Positions 1 to 5,559 of a stretch of DNA of 7,527 bases are shown here, piece after piece. Within the stretch, counting starts at the first letter, position 1; every line of letters begins with the position of its first letter. Below the pieces are notes generated by a model. That model was given only the letters and a program-made list of their open reading frames with translations. It was not told the origin of the DNA and did not search any database. The stretch is from contig CAKTXO010000065.1 in assembly GCA_934630985.1 (NCBI GenBank), positions 1 through 7,527 of the forward strand. Direction: 5' to 3'. Position numbers and translations under genes: made by a program. Source of the stretch: an uncultured Oscillospiraceae bacterium. Lineage in GTDB: Bacteria > Bacillota > Clostridia > Oscillospirales > Oscillospiraceae.

Positions 1-58
1 GGTAGCACACCGGACTCTGACTCCGTTTGCGGGGGTTCGAATCCCTCATCCTCTGCCA
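1..58 (+). tRNA. tRNA-Gln (anticodon CTG), 5' end cut off by window
   Basis: The sequence starts within the D arm. The anticodon loop (15-21) carries CTG at 17-19, flanked by T at 16 and A at 20, so it reads CAG glutamine codons. The anticodon stem pairs 11-14 with 22-25; the next pair (10/26) is a C/T mismatch. The T arm (31-47) has the standard TTCGAAT loop and a five-pair stem. The 3' acceptor strand is followed by G and an encoded CCA at 56-58. The acceptor 5' strand lies outside the window. The 3' end is copied twice nearby (106-121 inverted, 207-227 direct), as seen when tRNA genes serve as integration sites. Confidence 0.95.
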
Positions 59-62
59 AAAA

Positions 63-95
63 ATGCAGATACCCTTTTGGGTATCTGCATTTTTT
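63..95 (+). terminator. Rho-independent terminator of tRNA-Gln
   Basis: A perfect 12-bp stem (63-74 with 79-90) with a TTTT loop is followed by five more T after the stem. It begins four bases after the tRNA CCA. The A-rich 5' flank could also make it act on the minus strand. Confidence 0.93.
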
Positions 96-105
96 CTTGC
101 CCAGG

Positions 106-121
106 TGAGGGATTCGAACCC
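106..121 (-). repeat. Inverted copy of tRNA-Gln T arm
   Basis: These 16 bases are the exact reverse complement of tRNA positions 33-48 (T stem and loop). The first 12 are also an exact inverted repeat of 207-218. No cloverleaf can be drawn around it, so it is a fragment rather than a minus-strand tRNA gene. It may be leftover attachment-site or rearrangement DNA. Confidence 0.75.
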
Positions 122-181
122 ATCTAAATGCAACCGTCCGCCGGACTGTTGCCAAAAGCGTCTCTCGCCGGATGCTCCTTA

Positions 182-203
182 CGTTCCGCCTCCCGGCGGA
201 ACG
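182..203. repeat. Perfect 9-bp GC-rich hairpin
   Basis: CGTTCCGCC (182-190) pairs perfectly with GGCGGAACG (195-203) around a TCCC loop. It lies between the inverted (106-121) and direct (207-227) tRNA-derived repeats and has no T tract, so it is not a normal terminator. The whole 96-343 stretch has no convincing gene; it holds these repeats and a gradual shift to AT-rich DNA. Confidence 0.6.
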
Positions 204-206
204 CAA

Positions 207-227
207 TCGAATCCCTCATCCTCTGCC
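207..227 (+). repeat. Direct repeat of tRNA-Gln 3' end (att-like)
   Basis: All 21 bases match tRNA positions 37-57 exactly, from the T loop through to GCC of the CCA tail. Exact duplication of a tRNA 3' end is the standard mark left by tyrosine-recombinase elements that integrate in tRNA genes. The two copies are only 170 bases apart and no integrase lies between them, so this would be a remnant or one edge of a tandem array, not an intact element. Confidence 0.7.
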
Positions 228-343
228 CTCAATTCCACCTGCATGAGAAGAAAACGGATTGTGGCCGAAGGGAATCCTTAGTAAGGACCGCACCGGTTTG
301 TACAGCTCTGTGTAATAACATACATTACTCCTTGTATAAAAGA

Positions 344-372
344 TTGCTTTTGGATGTGCTTTATGTTATCAT
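344..372 (+). promoter_or_regulatory. Candidate promoter of the exonuclease gene
   Basis: TTGCTT (344-349) and TATCAT (367-372) are separated by 17 bases. The -10 box matches the sigma-A consensus in 5 of 6 positions and the -35 box only in its TTG. Transcription would begin near 379, giving a leader of about 22 bases that contains the ribosome binding site. A second -10-like box, TATAAA at 335-340, has no -35 partner. Confidence 0.5.
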
Positions 373-385
373 AGTTGCAAACATT

Positions 386-395
386 AAGGGGGGAG
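386..395 (+). promoter_or_regulatory. Strong RBS that fixes a TTG start
   Basis: AAGGGGGGAG lies five bases before the TTG at 401. The reading frame is open back to an ATG at 128, but that upstream part runs through the tRNA-derived repeats. The RBS and the promoter position both favour the TTG. Confidence 0.75.
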
Positions 396-400
396 TTTCC

Positions 401-1936
401 TTGGAAATCAGGTTCACTGTTAATGAAGATGGCTCGGTTGTTATCGAAAGCGGCTCTGCACCCAAAGTGCCACGTCCAAACAAGGGCAAAAGCTTATTGT
501 GTGCTTTGGATAGCTATGTATCACTTGACATTGAAACAACAGGACTTTCTCCTCATTACGATGAGATTATTGAGCTTGGCGCAGTAAAATATAAAGATGG
601 GGAGTGCATAGATACATTTACAAGCCTTGTCAAGCCAGAAAACCCAATCGATGAATTTATTTCTAATTTAACTGGAATTACGAATGAAATGCTGGAAGGT
701 GCGCCTTCTTTAGCTACTGTTTTACCACATTTTATTGACTTCGTCGGTTCCAATGTCATTGTTGGACACAATGTTAATTTTGATATCAATTTTCTCTATG
801 ATGCCTGCAATAATTTGAAATTACCCTCCTTCTCAAATGATTATGTTGATACCATGCGTCTGGCACGCCGCATGTACCAAGACCTACCGAACCATAAATT
901 GGATACTCTGATTAGCTACTTCGGCTTAGATCAACGTGGTCTCCATAGAAGTCTTTCAGACTGTGAATTAACTGCGGTCTGCTACCAGAAAATGATGGCA
1001 GATACCATATGCTTTAAGGAAGCAATTAAAGCTTCGCAACGCACACAAACTCGAAAAAAGCAGTCGCTAAAAGAACTCATGGCTGTTGATGGATTTGAAA
1101 ATCCGGATAGCCTGCTATATGGAAGAGTTTGTGTTTTTACCGGAACGCTAGAAAGTTTTACCCGTAGAGAAGCAGCACAGCTTGTTGTTAATATCGGTGG
1201 TATTGTCGAGGATAGGGTGACCAAGAGAACAAATTATCTAATCCTTGGTAATAACGACTATTGTAAGGCAATTAAAGATGGAAAAAGTAATAAGCAAAAA
1301 AATGCAGAAAAACTGATTTCCGAGGGAGCAGACCTTTCAATTATCCCTGAATCTGTCTTCTTAGATATTTTGTATGAGGATAATGCTTTTGTCAATGAGC
1401 CTGAGGATGCCATCGTGGAGCTTCCAGCAGAAGAAATGGAGCAAACTGCGTATGATCTCGTTGCACCTGCGCTCAAAGAGCTGCTTGTTTCAGACAATCT
1501 ATCTGAGAACCACTTGATCTTCAAGCAGAATAAAACAGGCAATACGCAATACAGTTCAATTTGTCTATTTAGCGATTCGAATCTCTTTTGCCGCATCAGT
1601 TTCAGGGGAAAACAGCCTTATTTGGCTATCCCGTCAACCTATGTAGAACTAATCCCTACAAATGTTGAATATAAGGTACAGAAGTCCGACCCCAATTATT
1701 GTCGTATACCGATTGTTAATCCGGATGATCTATTGAATTATCTGGCGCTTCTGAAAAAACTTCTGGAAGTACAAATCGCTACATATCCGTCCGACTTTGG
1801 GTGTTGCTCCCGGTACGAAGCGTGCAGTGATGTTATGCACTGTGTTCACCCTGATCCCAATATGGCACTGTGCTGCGCATACCGTAAAAACATGAAGGCG
1901 GGAAAGATATTCTACGGAAAGAATCGAAATGTATAG
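401..1936 (+). CDS. DnaQ-like 3'-5' exonuclease with BRCT domain and Cys-rich C-terminus
   Basis: The 511-residue protein, read from a TTG start, has three parts. Residues about 39-200 are a DEDDh exonuclease of the DnaQ/PolC-epsilon type: Exo I DIETTG (D43, E45), Exo II GHNVNFD (H123, D128) and Exo III HRSLSD (H182, D187). All catalytic acids and the histidine are present, so it should remove nucleotides 3' to 5' from DNA or RNA. Residues about 240-325 resemble a BRCT domain of the bacterial ligase type (FTGTL, then GGIVEDRVTKRTNYLI). Residues about 340-460 are unassigned. The last 45 residues hold C468, C469, C475, C481, C491 and C492, possibly a metal site, and end in basic FYGKNRNV. It stands alone with its own terminator. 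Composition differs from neighbours: bases 541-600 have 23 of 60 G+C, against 43 of 60 at 3301-3360 in putP, suggesting transfer. It is probably a DNA repair or mobile-element nuclease rather than the replicative proofreading subunit. Confidence 0.9.
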   Translation: MEIRFTVNEDGSVVIESGSAPKVPRPNKGKSLLCALDSYVSLDIETTGLSPHYDEIIELGAVKYKDGECIDTFTSLVKPENPIDEFISNLTGITNEMLEGAPSLATVLPHFIDFVGSNVIVGHNVNFDINFLYDACNNLKLPSFSNDYVDTMRLARRMYQDLPNHKLDTLISYFGLDQRGLHRSLSDCELTAVCYQKMMADTICFKEAIKASQRTQTRKKQSLKELMAVDGFENPDSLLYGRVCVFTGTLESFTRREAAQLVVNIGGIVEDRVTKRTNYLILGNNDYCKAIKDGKSNKQKNAEKLISEGADLSIIPESVFLDILYEDNAFVNEPEDAIVELPAEEMEQTAYDLVAPALKELLVSDNLSENHLIFKQNKTGNTQYSSICLFSDSNLFCRISFRGKQPYLAIPSTYVELIPTNVEYKVQKSDPNYCRIPIVNPDDLLNYLALLKKLLEVQIATYPSDFGCCSRYEACSDVMHCVHPDPNMALCCAYRKNMKAGKIFYGKNRNV

Positions 1937-1940
1937 TCAA

Positions 1941-1975
1941 CACCCCGGAAGCTAGTAACTTCCGGGGTGCTTGCT
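1941..1975 (+). terminator. Terminator hairpin after the exonuclease gene
   Basis: A perfect 11-bp stem (1941-1951 with 1959-1969) with a seven-base loop starts four bases after the stop codon. The following bases, CTTGCTGTGTT, are only moderately T-rich, so termination may be incomplete. Confidence 0.75.
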
Positions 1976-1994
1976 GTGTTAGCAGGAGAAGCGG

Positions 1995-2034
1995 ATTGCC
2001 ACACCAGTCTGCGGACTGGTTCGCAATGACACGG
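1995..2034. repeat. Dispersed hairpin repeat, copy 1
   Basis: ACCAGTC (2003-2009) pairs with GACTGGT (2014-2020) around a TGCG loop, and an outer ATTGC/GCAAT pair (1995-1999 with 2023-2027) extends it. The core from 1998 to 2031 recurs at 5178-5213. It lies between the exonuclease terminator and the end of the lysR gene. The gap 1937-2086 holds only this repeat, its partial copy and the terminator. Confidence 0.75.
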
Positions 2035-2046
2035 TTCTTCCGGAAG

Positions 2047-2068
2047 CTGGTTCGCAATAATGACACGG
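2047..2068. repeat. Partial copy of the hairpin repeat right arm
   Basis: The stretch repeats 2016-2034 (CTGGTTCGCAAT then GACACGG) with three extra bases after CAAT. The left arm is missing. This suggests local duplication and decay of the dispersed repeat. Confidence 0.6.
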
Positions 2069-2086
2069 GTAAGACACTGTTGCCGA

Positions 2087-2971
2087 CTATAGCGCAGACT
2101 CCCAATTCTCCTTCAGCCAATCGATGGCAGTCTGGGCGAAGGCATTGACGACCGGCAGAGCCTCCCCCTGGGGGATGGCCAGGGCAATGGTTCGGCTGGC
2201 CTGAGGTTCCAGGGGACGCACCGCCAGATTCTGGGCACGACCCCGAATGAGCAGACTGGGCACGATGGAAATTCCCAGCCCCTGCTCCACCATGGCAAGA
2301 ATGGCGTAGTCGTCCTTGGTGGTGAAGCGAATTTCCGGGTGAATGCCCGCGTTGTCCAGAGCCCGGTGGATGTCATGGGCAGAGCTTTGGAGCAGACTGA
2401 TGAAGGGGTCTCCCGCCAGCTCTCGGGTGGGAATTTTGTCCAGCTTCGCCAGCCGGTGATCTTTCGGCAGGATGGCGACCAAGGGATCCTCCGCCAGGGG
2501 AATGAGCCGCATGTCCCCCGAGCCGGGCAGGGTCACAAAACCCAGATCCACGCTGCCCTCCCGGAGCCACTGATCCACATCGTGATAGTCCCCGCTGCGC
2601 ATTTCCAGCTTGGCCCCGGGGTGCTCGGCCTGGAAGCTGCGGATCATCCCGGGCAGCCAGTGAACGGCCACGCTGGTGAACACGCCAATCCGGACGGTTC
2701 CGGCGTTGGCATTGCGGATCTCCTGAATGCACTCGGAAAGCTCCTGCTCCCGGCGCAGAATCTCCCGCATTTTCGGCAGCACCAGCCGTCCGGCCTCGGT
2801 CAGCTCAATGCCGCCCCGGCTTCTGCGCATCAGGCAGAAGCCGTATTCCGATTCCAGATCGCTTAAAATATGGCTGATCCGGGACTGGGTCGAGCCCAAG
2901 TCCTGAGCGGCTTTGGTCAGACTGCCCAGATCCACCGTGCGGACAAAGGCTTCGTATTTTTTCAGACTCAT
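2087..2971 (-). CDS. LysR-family transcriptional regulator, divergent from putP
   Basis: The 294-residue protein has normal LysR length. Residues about 3-62 form the winged helix-turn-helix: LKKYEAFVRTVDLGSLTKAA, then the recognition-helix region STQSRISHILSDLE, then the wing ending LTEAGRLVLP. Residues about 88-290 are the periplasmic-binding-protein-like effector domain (GTVRIGVFTSVAVHWLP; the typical GLGISIVPSLL near the end). The ATG at 2971 is chosen because AGAGGGA lies about eight bases before it; an in-frame ATG 11 codons upstream has no comparable site. It is transcribed away from putP, the usual arrangement for a LysR regulator and its target, so I infer control of putP with proline or a related compound as possible inducer. 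The effector cannot be read from sequence. GC-rich codon use matches putP. Confidence 0.93.
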   Translation of the reverse strand: MSLKKYEAFVRTVDLGSLTKAAQDLGSTQSRISHILSDLESEYGFCLMRRSRGGIELTEAGRLVLPKMREILRREQELSECIQEIRNANAGTVRIGVFTSVAVHWLPGMIRSFQAEHPGAKLEMRSGDYHDVDQWLREGSVDLGFVTLPGSGDMRLIPLAEDPLVAILPKDHRLAKLDKIPTRELAGDPFISLLQSSAHDIHRALDNAGIHPEIRFTTKDDYAILAMVEQGLGISIVPSLLIRGRAQNLAVRPLEPQASRTIALAIPQGEALPVVNAFAQTAIDWLKENWESAL

Positions 2972-3018
2972 GTGCCATCCCTCTTTACTATGCTGATTTT
3001 TCATAGTTTCTTGTTGAT

Positions 3019-3045
3019 ATTATCATATATTTCACAGAATCGCAA
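3019..3045 (-). promoter_or_regulatory. Candidate lysR promoter
   Basis: On the minus strand TTGCGA (3045-3040) and GATAAT (3024-3019) are 15 bases apart. The -10 matches 5 of 6 consensus bases, but the spacing is short; an alternative TAATAT gives 17-base spacing. The -35 sits inside the inverted repeat at 3031-3059, which would suit autorepression. Confidence 0.4.
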
Positions 3046-3059
3046 CTGTTTTTTGTGAA
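3031..3059. promoter_or_regulatory. Interrupted inverted repeat, candidate LysR operator
   Basis: TTCACA (3031-3036) is mirrored by TGTGAA (3054-3059), with a nested ACAG/CTGT pair (3034-3037, 3046-3049). It overlaps the candidate lysR -35 and lies about 20 bases upstream of the putP -35, the place where LysR proteins usually bind to regulate both genes. Confidence 0.45.
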
Positions 3060-3079
3060 TCTCCCCGGGCAGTTTTTGA

Positions 3080-3108
3080 TTGCAAAATGTCGAATCAGGG
3101 ATTATAAT
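3080..3108 (+). promoter_or_regulatory. Candidate putP promoter
   Basis: TTGCAA (3080-3085) and a perfect TATAAT (3103-3108) are separated by exactly 17 bases. Transcription would start near 3115, leaving a leader of about 59 bases that includes the hairpin at 3132-3156 and the ribosome binding site. Confidence 0.7.
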
Positions 3109-3131
3109 AATTTCATCACAAATATAGCATA

Positions 3132-3156
3132 GATACATGATATTTTATCATGTATC
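3132..3156 (+). promoter_or_regulatory. Perfect 11-bp hairpin in the putP leader
   Basis: GATACATGATA (3132-3142) pairs perfectly with TATCATGTATC (3146-3156) around TTT. It ends about four bases before the AGAGAGGGA ribosome binding site (from 3160). There is no T tract after it, so it is not a terminator. It could stabilise the message, influence ribosome access, or serve as a DNA operator. Confidence 0.7.
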
Positions 3157-3173
3157 AGAAGAGAGGGAATTCT

Positions 3174-4628
3174 ATGAACATTGTCGAAATGCTGGTATTC
3201 GTTGCCTACTTCCTGTTTATGTTGGGCATCGGCGTGTTTTTCTTCCTGAAATCCAAGGATGCCGGCGAAAAGGACTATTTCCTGGGAGGCCGGAACATGG
3301 GCGCCTGGGTGTCCGCCCTGTCCGCCGGTGCTTCCGACATGAGCGCCTGGGTGCTCATGGGTCTGCCCGCCTCCATTTACGCCTTTGGCATCGGCCAGAC
3401 CTGGATTGCCATCGGCCTGGGCATCGGCTACGCCCTGAGCTGGATTTTTGAGGCCCCCCGGCTGCGCCGGTTCTCCATCGCCGCTAAGGACTCCATCACC
3501 ATTCCCCAGTACCTGACCAACCGGTTCCTGGAGGAAAAGAAGACCCTTCAGGTGCTGTGCGCGGTGATTTTCCTGGTGGCCTACACGGTCTACGCCGCCT
3601 CCTCCATCAAGGCCTGCGGCACCCTGTTCAACACGGTAATGAACATGGATGCCACCGCGGCCATGTATCTGGCGGCCTTCATCATCATTTCCTACACCTT
3701 CCTGGGCGGCTTCTCCGCCGTGTGCTGGACAGACTTCTTCCAGGGCATGATCATGCTGGCGGCGCTGCTGCTGGCTCCCATTTTCGCCCTGGCTCTGGTG
3801 GGACAGGGGGAGGGCGCGGCCAATGGCCAGCTGCCCGATGGCTTCTTCCATCTGTTCACCACCCCCCAGGACGTGATCTCCGGCCTGGGCTGGGGTCTGG
3901 GCTATTTCGGAATGCCCCACATCATCATCCGCTTCATGTCCATCAAGAGCGAGAAGGAGCTGCGCAAGTCCAGCGTCATCGGCATTTCCTGGACGGTAAT
4001 TATTCTGGTCATGTCCGCCCTGACCGCCGTGGCCGGCCGGCTGTACCTGGGCGAAATCGAGGACTCCTCCACGGTGTTCATCACCATGGTGCGGCGGATT
4101 TTCCCGGCTCTGGTGTCCGGACTGCTGCTGTCCGCCATTCTCTCCGCCGCCATGTCCACCGCCGACTCTCAGCTGCTGGCCGCTTCTTCCGCCTTTGCCA
4201 GCGATGTTTACAAGCCCCTGATTCGCAAGAACGCCTCCGATAAGGAAATGCTCTGGGCCAGCCGTCTGGTGGTCATGGCCATTTCCGTGGTGGCACTGCT
4301 GATCGCCTCCAATCCCAATTCCGGCTCCATCATGGGGCTGGTAGAGAACGCCTGGGGCGTGTTCGGCGCGGCCTTCGGCCCGGTGATTCTGCTGAGCCTG
4401 TTCTGGAAGAAGCTGACCTTCGGCGGCACTGTAGCCGGTATTGCCGTGGGCGCCGGTGTAGACGTGCTGTGGCTGATTCTGGCCAAGTCCGCCACCGGAA
4501 TTTACGAGATCGTCCCCGGCTTCTTTGCGGGACTGCTGGCTGCCTGGCTGGTGTCCGTTCTGGACAAGAAGGGCCCCGGCGCGCAGGTGGAGGCTCTCTT
4601 CGACGAGGCCTCCAAACCCGGACTGTAA
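3174..4628 (+). CDS. putP: Sodium/proline symporter (PutP-like, SSS family)
   Basis: The 484-residue membrane protein imports L-proline using the sodium gradient; the length is normal for PutP. The first helix is about residues 4-25 (MLVFVAYFLFMLGIGVFFFL), followed by alternating hydrophobic stretches to about residue 463, consistent with the 13-helix SSS fold. The helix-2 motif SAGASDMSAW places D55 and S57 at the same numbers as the sodium- and proline-site residues of E. coli PutP. The later motif LSAAMSTADSQLL (S328, T329) matches the second half of the sodium site (E. coli S340/T341). The ATG at 3174 is chosen for the AGAGAGGGA five bases upstream; an in-frame ATG eight codons earlier lies inside the leader hairpin. 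It is single-gene and divergent from the LysR regulator. Proline is the likely substrate, but related SSS carriers cannot be excluded. Confidence 0.93.
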   Translation: MNIVEMLVFVAYFLFMLGIGVFFFLKSKDAGEKDYFLGGRNMGAWVSALSAGASDMSAWVLMGLPASIYAFGIGQTWIAIGLGIGYALSWIFEAPRLRRFSIAAKDSITIPQYLTNRFLEEKKTLQVLCAVIFLVAYTVYAASSIKACGTLFNTVMNMDATAAMYLAAFIIISYTFLGGFSAVCWTDFFQGMIMLAALLLAPIFALALVGQGEGAANGQLPDGFFHLFTTPQDVISGLGWGLGYFGMPHIIIRFMSIKSEKELRKSSVIGISWTVIILVMSALTAVAGRLYLGEIEDSSTVFITMVRRIFPALVSGLLLSAILSAAMSTADSQLLAASSAFASDVYKPLIRKNASDKEMLWASRLVVMAISVVALLIASNPNSGSIMGLVENAWGVFGAAFGPVILLSLFWKKLTFGGTVAGIAVGAGVDVLWLILAKSATGIYEIVPGFFAGLLAAWLVSVLDKKGPGAQVEALFDEASKPGL

Positions 4629-4635
4629 AAAAAAT

Positions 4636-4664
4636 TGAGGGTGCGGTGCTGTGCACCGCGCCCT
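4636..4664 (+). terminator. GC-rich hairpin after putP (repeat copy A)
   Basis: An 11-bp stem (4639-4649 with 4653-4663) contains one T-G wobble and starts ten bases after the putP stop. Only TATTCT follows, so it is a weak intrinsic terminator at best. The same 29-base module recurs at 5242-5270 with two differences. Confidence 0.6.
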
Positions 4665-4768
4665 ATTCTGTCAAAGAATTTTATTCTATCTGAGCGCTTC
4701 CAATAAAGCCACCCATAGCAAACTGGAACATTCTAGCGCACTTCCGGCGATGCGGCCGGGGGATTCGA
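4665..4768. other. Intergenic spacer without gene
   Basis: This is the left part of the 648-base gene-free stretch between putP and the holin gene. Short open frames here have no ribosome binding site and run into the long-hairpin element to the right. I see no protein family, promoter or tRNA. The spacer 5010-5089 is equally uninformative. Confidence 0.6.
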
Positions 4769-4930
4769 AGGAAGCACTGGATAAACTGGCAAGAGCTGTG
4801 GACGAGAGATTTTTCGGCCAATCAAGGCAGAAAAAGTGGAGGAATACTGGATGTATTTCCCACTTTTTCTGATGAAGAGTGGACGGAAAAGATCCGCCCA
4901 CAGCCGCAGACAATTTATTCAGTGCTTCCT
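4769..4930. mobile_element. MITE-like long inverted-repeat element (162 bp)
   Basis: Nearly the whole element folds on itself. Outer ends AGGAAGCACTG (4769-4779) and CAGTGCTTCCT (4920-4930) are perfect; GCTGTGG (4795-4801) pairs with CCACAGC (4898-4904); CAGAAAAAGTGG (4828-4839) pairs with CCACTTTTTCTG (4860-4871); AATAC/GTATT (4843-4847, 4853-4857) closes a five-base loop. Between these blocks the arms align with mismatches and small indels. It contains no gene. Size and terminal inverted repeats fit a non-autonomous transposon (MITE) or a folded RNA repeat. I see no clear target-site duplication. Confidence 0.65.
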
Positions 4931-4932
4931 AA

Positions 4933-5009
4933 CGGGGGCAGCTTTTCGGCAGCGCCCCTTAAGCCGGCTTCTTATCAATTTTCTTGCCGGGACAAGAAAA
5001 TTGCCCCCG
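4933..5009. repeat. Nested palindrome next to the long-hairpin element
   Basis: CGGGGGCA (4933-4940) is mirrored by TGCCCCCG (5002-5009). Inside, CAATTTTCTTG (4976-4986) pairs perfectly with CAAGAAAATTG (4993-5003) around a CCGGGA loop. The two pairings share 5002-5003, so they compete at the base. It starts two bases after the 162-bp element and may be part of the same repeat unit. Confidence 0.6.
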
Positions 5010-5089
5010 GAGGGACCAGCGCCGAAATATTTATGGAGTGGATGATCACACGCACAGGCTTTCACACTGAGTTTTTTGCCCTCATCCGT

Positions 5090-5136
5090 CTCGCGCTTGC
5101 GGGGGACGCGCGAGCCACCTTCCCCGGAGGGGAAGG
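5090..5136. repeat. Two adjacent GC-rich hairpins (intergenic repeat)
   Basis: CTCGCGC (5090-5096) pairs with GCGCGAG (5108-5114), and CCTTCCCC (5118-5125) pairs with GGGGAAGG (5129-5136) around GGA. The pattern resembles intergenic repeat clusters I recall from Oscillospiraceae genomes; that memory cannot be checked here. Confidence 0.55.
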
Positions 5137-5177
5137 CTTGGATAACGAATTGTGACCGGAGGGAATCCCCGGAGGGG

Positions 5178-5213
5178 GCCACACCAGTGCTGCGGCACTG
5201 GTTCGCAATGACA
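5178..5213. repeat. Dispersed hairpin repeat, copy 2
   Basis: ACCAGTGC (5183-5190) pairs with GCACTGGT (5195-5202) around TGCG. The flanks GCCAC and TCGCAATGACA match copy 1 at 1998-2031. The stem is one pair longer than in copy 1, with a base added on each side, so pairing is kept. Confidence 0.75.
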
Positions 5214-5241
5214 ACGTATCTTTAGGGCTTATTTGACACGC

Positions 5242-5273
5242 TGAGGGCGCGGTGCTATGCACCGCGCCCTTTT
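5242..5273 (+). terminator. GC-rich hairpin with T tract (repeat copy B)
   Basis: A perfect 11-bp stem (5245-5255 with 5259-5269) with a TAT loop is followed by TTTT on the plus strand. It ends four bases from the holin stop codon. On the minus strand, where the holin operon is read, no T run follows, so its terminator role there is uncertain. It is the near-identical partner of 4636-4664. Confidence 0.55.
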
Positions 5274-5276
5274 GCG

Positions 5277-5549
5277 TTATTCCGCTTTTCCCTCGATCCA
5301 CTGCTTGAACAGCTGATGCAGTCCTGTGGATGCCAGGCCGCTGAGAGCTCCGGAGAGCAGAATGTCCGGTGTCAGAACCCCCCACTGGTTCATCCAGAGG
5401 GCAGTGATGATTCCCACAACGACTACGGTCACAGGAATGAGCCGGTTGCTGACCCTGGGCAGCAGATGCTTGACCGCGTAGCCTGCCACCAGGCAGATGG
5501 CGAGAATCGTTGGGTTGATCCAGGTATTGAGCATTGTGATGTTTTCCAT
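5277..5549 (-). CDS. Phage holin
   Basis: The 90-residue protein has two clear hydrophobic segments, about 12-30 (NPTILAICLVAGYAVKHLL) and 37-53 (LIPVTVVVVGIITALWM), a third weaker glycine-rich one at 62-77, and a charged tail (KQWIEGKAE). Size and layout fit a phage holin, which forms lesions in the inner membrane so the endolysin reaches the wall. The LSGALSGLASTGLHQLFK region reminds me of the Hol44-type holins (superfamily V), a moderate-confidence assignment. The ATG at 5549 follows a perfect AAGGAGG about five bases upstream that overlaps the TAA of the preceding gene. It is the last gene of the four-gene minus-strand unit, as expected for a lysis module. Confidence 0.82.
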   Translation of the reverse strand: MENITMLNTWINPTILAICLVAGYAVKHLLPRVSNRLIPVTVVVVGIITALWMNQWGVLTPDILLSGALSGLASTGLHQLFKQWIEGKAE

Positions 5550-5559
5550 ATTTTCCTCC

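Noticed and set aside
96..130. A minus-strand tRNA suggested by the inverted TTCGAA-type T arm
   Set aside because: Only the T arm is present; no acceptor, D or anticodon arm can be drawn around it.
128..400. N-terminal extension of the exonuclease reading frame back to an ATG at 128
   Set aside because: It crosses the tRNA-derived repeats and a GC-rich hairpin, has no ribosome binding site, and does not resemble any domain. The TTG at 401 has a strong RBS and a promoter just upstream.
2339..2866. A plus-strand open frame opposite lysR
   Set aside because: The composition is typical of an antisense shadow, no RBS is visible, and the LysR protein on the other strand is full length with all expected motifs.
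3115..3173. A riboswitch in the putP leader
   Set aside because: The leader is about 59 bases with one simple hairpin and no conserved aptamer core that I recognise.
3102..3920. A long minus-strand open frame (272 codons) opposite putP
   Set aside because: It is a shadow of GC-rich putP codons: rich in Gly, His and Gln with no hydrophobic core, and the plus strand encodes a clear symporter.
4651..5155. Short open frames between putP and the holin gene, considered as a frameshifted pseudogene
   Set aside because: They run through the long inverted-repeat element and the palindromes, switch frames without a common protein pattern, and lack ribosome binding sites. Repeat DNA explains the sequence better.
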